DNA from: Fibrobacter sp.
Lineage (GTDB): Bacteria > Fibrobacterota > Fibrobacteria > Fibrobacterales > Fibrobacteraceae
DNA: 49,160 nucleotides
Assembly (NCBI GenBank): GCA_017959225.1
Contig: JAGDBD010000112.1
Span: 1 to 49,160, forward strand
Direction of reading: 5' to 3'
Below are positions 26,338-32,673 of the stretch, piece by piece (positions within the stretch are counted from its first letter, which is position 1; each line of letters begins with the position of its first letter). A program made the translations under genes and the position numbers. Below the pieces are notes generated by a model. It searched no databases and had not been told where the DNA came from. It was given only the letters and a program-made list of their open reading frames with translations.

Positions 26338-27309
26338 CTATGCCGGATCCGGATTCGCCTTGCCGTCATCGGCAGGAATCTTTTCCAAACCATCGTATCC
26401 GTTTGCAATGCGGCGATCATGGTAAGCAACATACCAATGACCCTTGAATTCGGCAATGCCATGGTGGTTGTTGTTGTACGAGTTGATATTCTGCCCATTG
26501 ATATTCGGGTTTGCCATGAAAATGCCCTTATATTCATAGGGGCCCATGGGGCTGCTGGAGGTGCCGTAGGCAATACGCAAGTCAGCCGTACTGTAGCTCA
26601 AATAATACGTGCCTTTGTACTTGTGAATATAAGAGGCTTCCATGGCTTTCGGCCCGCCAATTTTCAGGTGGGTCTTAGAGTTCACATCAAAGCTCTTCAT
26701 GTCAGAAGTAAACTTGTAGATATTGAAGATATCGTTGTTGCCTTCAGCTGCTGCGCGACTGTCGCTGCTACCGCCGCCAAACGTGAAGTACCCCTGGCCG
26801 TCATCATCGAAGAATATTGCCGGGTCAAAGCACCAGTCAATGCCATCGCAGTCCGCAATACCATTGCCCCAGCCGTTGATAAGCTTCTTGCCACCCGTAA
26901 CAGGGTTGCTCCAAGGACCTGCAATGCTATCGGCAGAGATGAGTCCAATACCGCCACCACCGCCATCAGGGAACACGATATAGAGTTTTCCATCAGTAGG
27001 GTTCACAGCAATGCCGGACGCCCAAATATCACCGATACCGTCCACTTGGCGAGCATCATAGATGATGCCGAAATCGGTCCAGTTCTTCATGTCTTTGGTG
27101 CGGAAACCGTAAAGAGTCTTGATAGTGTAAGTAGTCGCATTGTATGGCGCCGGATCATCCGAGTCAGTAATGACGTAGAAATACGTATCGTCAGCCGCGG
27201 CACCCGGGTCTGCCAAATAATGGTAACTCGAAATCGGGTTGTCCGCAAGCGCACTCGACGCTAAAATTCCAAGACTAACAACACCTAAAGAAAGTTTTTT
27301 CATTTGCAT
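26338..27309 (-). CDS. Secreted GH43 catalytic domain ending at a premature TAG
   Basis: 323 residues encoding a signal peptide (KKLSLGVVSLGILASSALA) and a nearly complete GH43 five-bladed propeller. Catalytic residues fit GH43: Asp in YLADPGAAA (near 33), Asp in CFDPAIFFDDDG (near 165) and Glu in PKAMEASYIHKYKG (near 223). NNHHGIAEFKGHWYVAYHDR matches the last blade. GH43 enzymes remove arabinose or xylose from xylan. The frame stops at TAG just after NPDPA, where homologues typically continue with YHRS, and goes on in the same frame for another 409 codons. The ATG at 27309 has AAGGAG six bases upstream; a second ATG is two codons on. Confidence 0.8.
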   Translation of the reverse strand: MQMKKLSLGVVSLGILASSALADNPISSYHYLADPGAAADDTYFYVITDSDDPAPYNATTYTIKTLYGFRTKDMKNWTDFGIIYDARQVDGIGDIWASGIAVNPTDGKLYIVFPDGGGGGIGLISADSIAGPWSNPVTGGKKLINGWGNGIADCDGIDWCFDPAIFFDDDGQGYFTFGGGSSDSRAAAEGNNDIFNIYKFTSDMKSFDVNSKTHLKIGGPKAMEASYIHKYKGTYYLSYSTADLRIAYGTSSSPMGPYEYKGIFMANPNINGQNINSYNNNHHGIAEFKGHWYVAYHDRRIANGYDGLEKIPADDGKANPDPA

Positions 27310-27401
27310 GGAGCACTCCTTTAGAATAAATCTATTCCCCAAATGGCTTAATTCCGATAGTCCCCCAAAAACCGCCATGGACATTTTATCCACGCACACA
27401 A

Positions 27402-27427
27402 AAAAACGTCCTCGAAAGGACGTTTTT
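27402..27427 (-). terminator. Rho-independent terminator of the FNT channel gene
   Basis: A perfect eleven-base stem AAAAACGTCCT / AGGACGTTTTT with a four-base loop, followed on the minus strand by more T's. It lies 17 bases past the channel gene's stop and separates that operon from the promoter region of the GH43 gene (27310-27400). Confidence 0.92.
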
Positions 27428-27443
27428 GCGAAATTTTAAGAAT

Positions 27444-28058
27444 TTAAGCGATTTTCTTCATCAGCGGAATCAATCCGCCGCCGAGGGCATTGCCAAGGGA
27501 AATCACCAACAGGGCCCTAAACATGGAAAAGCTAAAATCCCCTGCCATGCTAAAATAGAACATGTCCGCAATGCAATGTTCAAAACCGCTCAAAATGAAG
27601 ACCATCACCGGAAGGAACACCACCACCACTTGGCCCACCGTATTCTGTACCGTTTTAAACCCATCCGCAGCAATAAACATGAGCATTCCGCAAAAAACGC
27701 CGAGAATCAATAGGCTCAACGGGGAATCCGCATCCTTAACTTGGCATAAAACGCTGGCTTTTGCCGTCAAAGCGTCCGAATAACGCGTTACCGACATCAT
27801 TTTGGCAAAAAGGAACGTCCCAATAAAATTTCCGACCCAAACGAGCGCAAGAAAACCTAAATAGGAAGGCTTATTGTTTACAAAGTACCCGACTTTACCC
27901 GTAAACAGGTTAAAGCCAAAGTTCAAAATGGTAAAAAGTCCTAGGCCGAAAAGAAAAGAGCCTAGGAGCTTATTATCGCAAGAAAGGTAGACGGTTCCGC
28001 CAAGACCTATGCAAAGACCGGAATAAATGGATCTAACTAAATTCGGCAACAAAATCAT
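27444..28058 (-). CDS. Formate/nitrite transporter (FNT) family channel
   Basis: A 204-residue membrane protein with about six hydrophobic helices. FNT features are visible: the GFEHCIADMFYFSMAGD region resembles the conserved GFEHsiANMf helix, and SLGNALGGGL resembles the LGNxxGG loop of the last half-helix. FNT proteins form pentameric channels for formate, nitrite, hydrosulfide or acetate. At 204 residues it is shorter than FocA (about 285), consistent with compact members. The His of the selectivity region is present in FEHC. It follows a lipoprotein gene by 28 bases and ends before a strong terminator. As a fermenter making formate and acetate, a Fibrobacter host would have use for such an exporter, but the substrate is not proven. 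Confidence 0.78.
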   Translation of the reverse strand: MILLPNLVRSIYSGLCIGLGGTVYLSCDNKLLGSFLFGLGLFTILNFGFNLFTGKVGYFVNNKPSYLGFLALVWVGNFIGTFLFAKMMSVTRYSDALTAKASVLCQVKDADSPLSLLILGVFCGMLMFIAADGFKTVQNTVGQVVVVFLPVMVFILSGFEHCIADMFYFSMAGDFSFSMFRALLVISLGNALGGGLIPLMKKIA

Positions 28059-28086
28059 GGCGCCGAAAATAGTAAAACTTTAGCCA

Positions 28087-29220
28087 TTATTCCCAATCGA
28101 CACCATAAAATACGATATCATCTATCCAGATTTCGCCACCGGCGCCGCCAAAAATCGACAAATTCGTCACATGATCTTTCACTGCATCCCAACCGATGTT
28201 TCCACCGATGCTGTCCGCCGCCAAAAGGGAATCCGGGGTCACCACGATACGGCTCCATTCCGACGGCACATCGATATGCACCCAGGATTTTCCGCTGGTA
28301 TAAGTGGAAGTGCTATCTTCAAGAACATCGAAAGCAAGGCTGATGTAATTATCGATGCCGCCACGAATCCAGAACGAAATGGAATCCATTGCGCTCAAAT
28401 CGACTTTTCGACCAAAAGAGCGGCCCATGAGCGCCCAGTGGCCAACGGAATCGTTTTCGCAAGTGAAGTGAGCGACCATGCCATCACGCCCTTCACCCGC
28501 TTCTGTCCATTCGAGAGTCGCTGTCGCATATTTGGAATAGGAGACGTACCAAGCAAGGGAACTGTCTTCAAAGTCTTCAAACAAATATTCGCGAACAAGC
28601 GTATCCGTCAAAACAAGAGGCTCGTTGTTCACCTCTACCGTTACGGAATCCGAAGCGATCACCTGATTTTTGTAGACCAGGAGAATTTCGAAATCTCCCC
28701 GCGGGATTTGCATGGAGAAGTCTCCCGATGCGCTGACCGCCTGCACATGGCGCGTTCCGCGAACCATCACGTACGCCGGAGACATATCCGTATCAACATG
28801 CCCTGAAATGACGCTCGGCTCTTCCACTTCCACGGAAATAGGAATGCTCGAATCCGGGAGCACGGAAGGGATCGACACTTGTGCCGCTCCTAAAAGGATC
28901 GAATCGTTTTCAAGATCCGCCTGAGCTTCAACAATGTAATCGCCCGGTTTTAAATTCTTCAATTTTAGAGTGCCAGCGCTATCCGTTTCATAGGATTCGC
29001 CCACATTCGAAAGGCCTGTTCCCAGGAATTCCACAAAGGCATCCCTTTCACAGACCTGTACATGGCTATAAGCCGCAGGCGTTCCGTCTGCGTGAAAAAC
29101 GACAACAGTCGCAACGGAGTTCTCTGTTTCAAAAGTAGAACCCGCAGTACTCTTGTCTGCGCAGGCCACCAAGACACCACTCGAGGCAACCGCTACACCC
29201 ATCATCCAATTCCACTTCAT
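28087..29220 (-). CDS. Lipoprotein with carboxypeptidase-like and jelly-roll (CBM11/CIA30-like) domains
   Basis: A 377-residue lipoprotein. The signal peptide ends in lipobox VLVAC (Cys20). It is followed by two predicted beta-sandwich repeats of the carboxypeptidase regulatory-like kind (VVVFHADGTPAAYSHV to SGHVDTDMSPAYVMVRGT), then from YLFEDFEDSSLAWY to the end a jelly-roll domain with DLSAMDSISFWIRGG and IWIDDIVFYG, like CBM11/CIA30 carbohydrate-binding folds. It starts within the stop of the TIGR02147 gene (ATGA), implying the two are made together. It probably sits on the outer membrane or cell surface and binds glycan; this is inference from fold and from nearby xylan enzymes. Confidence 0.83.
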   Translation of the reverse strand: MKWNWMMGVAVASSGVLVACADKSTAGSTFETENSVATVVVFHADGTPAAYSHVQVCERDAFVEFLGTGLSNVGESYETDSAGTLKLKNLKPGDYIVEAQADLENDSILLGAAQVSIPSVLPDSSIPISVEVEEPSVISGHVDTDMSPAYVMVRGTRHVQAVSASGDFSMQIPRGDFEILLVYKNQVIASDSVTVEVNNEPLVLTDTLVREYLFEDFEDSSLAWYVSYSKYATATLEWTEAGEGRDGMVAHFTCENDSVGHWALMGRSFGRKVDLSAMDSISFWIRGGIDNYISLAFDVLEDSTSTYTSGKSWVHIDVPSEWSRIVVTPDSLLAADSIGGNIGWDAVKDHVTNLSIFGGAGGEIWIDDIVFYGVDWE

Positions 29221-30038
29221 TTTTTCCTCATCCTTACCACCGGATAAAATGCCATCGAAAGTTGTACGACTCGATCCGGGTACTTTACTGAATCTACTCT
29301 TTTTTGCACCAAACGGCGAAATTCCTTTGCCATATCACCCAAATCTTCAAAAGCTTCCTTGTCGACGGAAAGCATGAGCGTTGAAACGTTCCGTTCAGAG
29401 GCTGGGACGTTGTCCAGGGCCTCAATTGCCAAATTGAGGGTCTGTTTTTGGAAATTTCGCACCGCATGGGCCTTTTCCGGGCCTCCAACGGTCAAATGCG
29501 CATCTGTCAGGGCAAGCCTTCCGGATGCGAGTTTTTTCACAAGTCCCACGTCCTTTAAAATTTCGACAGCTTCTTTCGCCTGATCCTCCGTAATCGGCGG
29601 ACACATGTCTTTAGCCATCTGCTTGATATTCACCACGCCGCCGTTCAATTCCAAATAGGCGCGCACAGCCGGAATCCACCAATTTTCGAGAAGTTTCAGT
29701 TCCGCAGCCTGGAGCGTATGCCGTTGAACGTCACGCAACGCAATGGCTTTCGCAAGCAAATCTTCCTTTTGCGCAGGGTCCTTTGTTACCGATGCCGCAT
29801 AAAGCAAGTCGAAATATTCCGAGGAACGGCCCGAAAGCTGGAGCATATCCTTTGAAGCCTGGAGGGCGTGGGCCGGCAAATGGTGCTTTTTTTGCAGCAC
29901 GCGGAAAAGATAGCTCGCGTCCAGCCCGAGCTTTTCTCCCATCATCCGGTACGAATACAGCGGCATCTCTTTTTTGCGCTGCTCGTAATAGGACTTCAAC
30001 AGGTCGCGGTAATCCGCTGTTTCCAAAAATAAATTCAT
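29217..30038 (-). CDS. TIGR02147/DUF4423 family protein, probable transcription regulator
   Basis: A 273-residue cytoplasmic protein of the TIGR02147 family, described as a paralogous family in Fibrobacter succinogenes. Residues about 5-15 contain the typical DYRDLLKSYYEQRK opening. The segment YSYRMMGEKLGLDASYLFRV followed by LQKKHHLP looks like a helix-turn-helix DNA-binding motif. The C-terminal DUF4423 region is helical (ISVDKEAFEDLGDMAKEF-like pattern: LSVDKEAFEDLGDM). The start of the lipoprotein gene overlaps its stop, so regulator and lipoprotein form a translational pair. The ATG at 30038 has only a weak GGG before it. A DNA target is unknown; control of its own operon is an inference. 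Confidence 0.85.
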   Translation of the reverse strand: MNLFLETADYRDLLKSYYEQRKKEMPLYSYRMMGEKLGLDASYLFRVLQKKHHLPAHALQASKDMLQLSGRSSEYFDLLYAASVTKDPAQKEDLLAKAIALRDVQRHTLQAAELKLLENWWIPAVRAYLELNGGVVNIKQMAKDMCPPITEDQAKEAVEILKDVGLVKKLASGRLALTDAHLTVGGPEKAHAVRNFQKQTLNLAIEALDNVPASERNVSTLMLSVDKEAFEDLGDMAKEFRRLVQKRVDSVKYPDRVVQLSMAFYPVVRMRKK

Positions 30039-30058
30039 CCCATTTAAAATACTCAGGG

Positions 30059-30088
30059 ATGATACAGTCTGTCAGTGACTTATTGCAA
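30059..30088 (-). promoter_or_regulatory. Possible promoter of the TIGR02147 operon
   Basis: On the minus strand a TTGCAA (-35-like) is 18 bases from TATCAT (-10-like), about 20 bases before the start codon. Just upstream, 30095-30109 is the palindrome TGGACTTTTTGTCCA, a possible operator. Confidence 0.35.
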
Positions 30089-30119
30089 TTCTCATGGACT
30101 TTTTGTCCAAAGTCACACA

Positions 30120-30158
30120 AAAAAAGACCGCCCTGGGAATTTCCAAGGCGGTTTTTTT
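30120..30158 (-). terminator. Rho-independent terminator of the carboxyltransferase gene
   Basis: On the minus strand the stem ACCGCC-TTGG / CCAGGGCGGT, with one mismatch and a six-base loop, precedes a run of T's, 18 bases beyond the stop. Confidence 0.88.
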
Positions 30159-30176
30159 GCAAAATCTTAAAAAAGA

Positions 30177-31781
30177 TTACTTGCTGAGGGTGCTGACCTG
30201 AACATCCCAGCTCTGACCATTGACGGCCACGCGGTAAGTGTTCGTGCCTGCCACCTTCATGCCTGCCGTGTTGACAGCACCTGCAGCCGGTTTTGCAGCC
30301 GGTGCCGGAGCAGCGTTCGGGTCCTTCTTCGGCACGCCGATGTGACGGTTACCCTTGAGGAAGTCGATACCCTTGTTGCCACCCTTCGTCTGGAGGCAGC
30401 CCGTGATGAAGATGTTTTCGTCCGTCACCGGGAGGTTGTTTTCTTCCAAAAGCTTCTTAGCCTGCGGAATGCCCGGTTCGATGATTTCGGCTGCGCACTT
30501 GACGCCCGGGTGAACCTTGGCAAACGGTTCCTTGCCCATCTGTTCGGCAGCGATCTTCACGAGTTCGGCATCCGGTTCGCACGGAGTCTTGCCGAGGTAG
30601 CCGAGGATCATGTTGCCGTAGCCTTCCGTGATCTTGTGCCAGGTGTCAAGGCCCTTGCTCTTGTTCACCGTGTTCACATAAGCCTGCTGGAAGTAATACT
30701 GGGAAACCGGCGTCACGGAAGAAGCAAAGCCACCACGACGGACGCATTCGGACATGTTCGCAATCACCTGCGGATACAGGTGGAAGGTCTTGGTTTCGCG
30801 CATCATGAGAGTGTTTGCCGTGAGAGCGCCACCCGGCATCGGGGAGAACACCACGTCAGAAGAAATCTGGCGAGATTCCGGCGGGAAGTTGTAATCCTTG
30901 AGGCATTCCACTGCGATGTTGTTCGCTTCCATGAGCTTCGGAATAGCGTTTTCGTCCACAATGCCGTCTTCGCCGAGAGCGAGAGCGTAATCCGTACCCT
31001 TGAGAGCGTGGAACATGCTGAAGAGGTCCGGCTGAGAAGTACCACCGGAAAGCGGCTTGCGAGCGAGGTCAATACCATCTGCACCACCGTCAATAGCTGC
31101 CAAGTACTGGCGAAGGCCCGTACCGCAAGTTTCGTGAGAATGGATACGGAGTTCCACCTTGTCACCGAGAAGCTTGCGAGCACGCTTGAACGTTTCATAA
31201 ACCTTCATCGGGTTAGCAGTACCGGAAGCGTCCTTGAAGCAAACAGATACAAACGGAACGCCTGCATCAAGAATGCTGCGCAAAGTCTTTTCGTAGAATT
31301 CCGGATCGTGTGCGCCAGAGCAACCCAGCGGAAGTTCCATCATGGTCACGACGACTTCGTGTTCAAGGCCTGCGTCCGTGATGCACTTACCCGAGTAAAT
31401 CAGGTTGTTCACGTCGTTCAAAGCGTCGAAGTTACGAATACGGGTCATGCCGTGCTTCTTGAACATATCGGCATGGAGCTTGATCATGTCGTACGGCTGC
31501 GGAGCAAGAGCCACCACGTTGATGCCGCGAGCGAGAGTCTGCAAACGAGCCTTCGGACCGACCGTCTTGCGGAACGTGTCCATCATATCAAAAGCGTCTT
31601 CGCCGCAGTTCTGATAAAGAGCCTGGAAACGAGCGCCACCACCCGCTTCAAAATGAGTGATACCTGCGGCAGCGGCTGCTTCAACAGCCGGCATAAAGTC
31701 CTTGGTAAAGACTCGGGCACCGAAGATGGACTGGAAGCCATCGCGGAAAGAGGTATCTTGGAATAGGATTTTCTTTTTCAT
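30177..31781 (-). CDS. OadA/PycB/transcarboxylase 5S-like carboxyltransferase without biotinyl domain
   Basis: A 534-residue HMGL-like TIM barrel plus conserved carboxylase domain. The barrel opens with QDTSFRDGFQS (metal Asp), has a FDALND element, the Lys that is carbamylated in the family in CFKDASGTANP, and the metal His pair in RIHSHETCGTG. The second domain starts near MPGGALTANTL. A Pro/Ala-rich linker near 485-510 is followed only by a short YRVAVNGQSWDVQV strand pair; the biotin-carrier domain with its AMKM site is missing. It thus resembles the 5S subunit of transcarboxylase or a split OadA, needing a carrier protein from elsewhere. It would exchange CO2 between oxaloacetate and pyruvate. 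The ATG at 31781 is preferred to a GTG at 31805. Confidence 0.86.
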   Translation of the reverse strand: MKKKILFQDTSFRDGFQSIFGARVFTKDFMPAVEAAAAAGITHFEAGGGARFQALYQNCGEDAFDMMDTFRKTVGPKARLQTLARGINVVALAPQPYDMIKLHADMFKKHGMTRIRNFDALNDVNNLIYSGKCITDAGLEHEVVVTMMELPLGCSGAHDPEFYEKTLRSILDAGVPFVSVCFKDASGTANPMKVYETFKRARKLLGDKVELRIHSHETCGTGLRQYLAAIDGGADGIDLARKPLSGGTSQPDLFSMFHALKGTDYALALGEDGIVDENAIPKLMEANNIAVECLKDYNFPPESRQISSDVVFSPMPGGALTANTLMMRETKTFHLYPQVIANMSECVRRGGFASSVTPVSQYYFQQAYVNTVNKSKGLDTWHKITEGYGNMILGYLGKTPCEPDAELVKIAAEQMGKEPFAKVHPGVKCAAEIIEPGIPQAKKLLEENNLPVTDENIFITGCLQTKGGNKGIDFLKGNRHIGVPKKDPNAAPAPAAKPAAGAVNTAGMKVAGTNTYRVAVNGQSWDVQVSTLSK

Positions 31782-31794
31782 AAGGTATCCATTT

Positions 31795-31811
31795 GGGGGA
31801 ATCACACCCCC
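31795..31811 (-). promoter_or_regulatory. G/C hairpin in the carboxyltransferase leader
   Basis: GGGGG and CCCCC flank a seven-base loop, 13 bases before the ATG at 31781. In the mRNA this would form just upstream of the weak ribosome-binding site and could affect translation. The alternative GTG start at 31805 lies inside it, which argues against that start. Confidence 0.45.
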
Positions 31812-31907
31812 TGTCTAAGGGTCAAATATTGAATTAGGTATAATATAGAAAAGCGAAGTTTTTGAACCCCGTATTCAGTCCAAAACCTTCGCCAGTTTTC
31901 ATAGGAA

Positions 31908-32072
31908 TTATTCATCCACCGGTTCTTCATCAACGCAATTAGGCAAAGTCGGATTGTCGAGACACTCATCAACGACTTCGTCTTCCGTGCTGCTCGTCGA
32001 TCCGCAAGCGGTAAAGGACAGGGCGAACAGGGAAAGCGCAAACAAAACAAACAAGCTAAATCTCTTTTTCAT
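31908..32072 (-). CDS. Small acidic lipoprotein
   Basis: A 54-residue frame. MKKR is followed by a hydrophobic stretch (FSLFVLFALSLFALSF) and the lipobox SFTAC with Cys23, so the mature peptide has only 32 residues. These are acidic, with two further Cys (DECLDNP and LPNCVDEE) that could form a disulfide. It would be lipid-anchored in the envelope. No family is recognised. The ATG cannot be moved without losing the signal peptide. No ribosome-binding site of the usual kind is seen, because a TATAAT sits only six bases before the ATG. The gene stands alone between HU and the carboxyltransferase on the same strand. Confidence 0.72.
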   Translation of the reverse strand: MKKRFSLFVLFALSLFALSFTACGSTSSTEDEVVDECLDNPTLPNCVDEEPVDE

Positions 32073-32078
32073 AGCCCT

Positions 32079-32109
32079 ATTATAGATTTTTTTTCGACAA
32101 AAAGGTCAA
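32079..32109 (-). promoter_or_regulatory. Promoter of the small lipoprotein gene, very close to its ATG
   Basis: On the minus strand TTGACC (32109-32104) is 19 bases from a perfect TATAAT (32084-32079). The ATG starts at 32072, so transcription would begin at or beside the start codon. Confidence 0.5.
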
Positions 32110-32197
32110 AGCACTCCTATTTAATCGCAGGTCCATGCAAAAGTTCCCTTCAAAAATGTTACCCGAGCCCCAATTTGTGACAAATTTCGCATAAAAA

Positions 32198-32230
32198 GCA
32201 AAAAACCCGCCAAAAGGCGGGCTTTTGCAA
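32198..32230 (-). terminator. Rho-independent terminator of the HU gene
   Basis: The stem CCCGCC/GGCGGG with an AAAA loop is extended by A/T pairs and followed by T's on the minus strand, 28 bases past the HU stop. Confidence 0.93.
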
Positions 32231-32257
32231 ATTTTACAGTAACACTGGGAAAGAAGA

Positions 32258-32554
32258 TTACTTCTTAGCAGCCTTAGACTTCTTAGCGGTAGCCTTGAGT
32301 TCTGCACCGACCTTGAAGGAAACGACCTTCGTAGCCTTAATCTTGATCTTTTCGCCGGTGAGCGGATTGCGACCCTGACGAGCTGCACGATCCTTCACGC
32401 TGAAAGTGCCGAAGCCGATCAACTGAACCGGACCACCCTTCTTGATGCCTTCGGTGATGCCATCGAGAACAGCGTTCACTGCAGCGGTAGCAGCAACTTT
32501 CGTTTCGATGTTAGCGGCCTTCTGGACGTATTCAACGAGATCTTGCTTATTCAT
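32258..32554 (-). CDS. hup: HU-family DNA-binding protein
   Basis: A 98-residue nucleoid protein of the HU/IHF family. It begins MNKQDLVEYVQKAAN and has the beta-arm signature GFGTFSVKDRAARQGRNP followed by LTGEKIKIKATKVVSFKVG. A short Lys/Ala-rich tail (TAKKSKAAKK) extends beyond the 90-residue E. coli HU and may strengthen DNA contacts. AAGGAG eight bases before the ATG, a near-consensus promoter and a strong terminator indicate a highly expressed single-gene transcript. HU bends and compacts DNA as a dimer; whether this is a homodimer cannot be told from the window. Confidence 0.96.
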   Translation of the reverse strand: MNKQDLVEYVQKAANIETKVAATAAVNAVLDGITEGIKKGGPVQLIGFGTFSVKDRAARQGRNPLTGEKIKIKATKVVSFKVGAELKATAKKSKAAKK

Positions 32555-32597
32555 GGATTTTTCTCCTTAAGTGATTTTTATTGGATTCGATGCTTTT

Positions 32598-32625
32598 ATT
32601 ATACCTTTTTTTTAGCGTAAAACAA
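32598..32625 (-). promoter_or_regulatory. Promoter of the HU gene
   Basis: On the minus strand TTGTTT (32625-32620) is 16 bases from a perfect TATAAT (32603-32598), placed about 45 bases before the start codon. Confidence 0.7.
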
Positions 32626-32673
32626 GAGTTCTTACAAAAATATTTTGTACGAGCCCTTATTTTGTGGGGGTTC

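Larger units (their letters stand above)
25108..27309 (-). pseudogene. GH43-CBM6-CBM6 xylan enzyme gene interrupted by one in-frame TAG
   Basis: Reading through the TAG at 26340-26338 gives a continuous 733-codon frame with signal peptide, GH43 domain, two CBM6-like modules and a C-terminal tail. Both halves keep intact domains without other stops or frameshifts, so the lesion is either very recent, a sequence error, or a suppressed codon. The codon before is GCA and the codon after CAC; a TAC or TAT (Tyr) would restore the family motif by a change of one base. It heads an operon with the GH30 gene, which starts 16 bases after its end. Confidence 0.75.

Noticed and set aside
30342..31766. Plus-strand frame of 474 codons opposite the carboxyltransferase; similar long frames opposite glgE (1598-3229) and GH30 (23316-24569)
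   Set aside because: No recognisable domains or ribosome-binding sites, composition typical of antisense frames, and the opposite strand carries clear enzyme families.
31802..32050. 82-residue minus-strand frame overlapping the small lipoprotein
   Set aside because: It is another frame of the same region without a start context or signal; the 54-residue lipoprotein frame has a proper lipobox.
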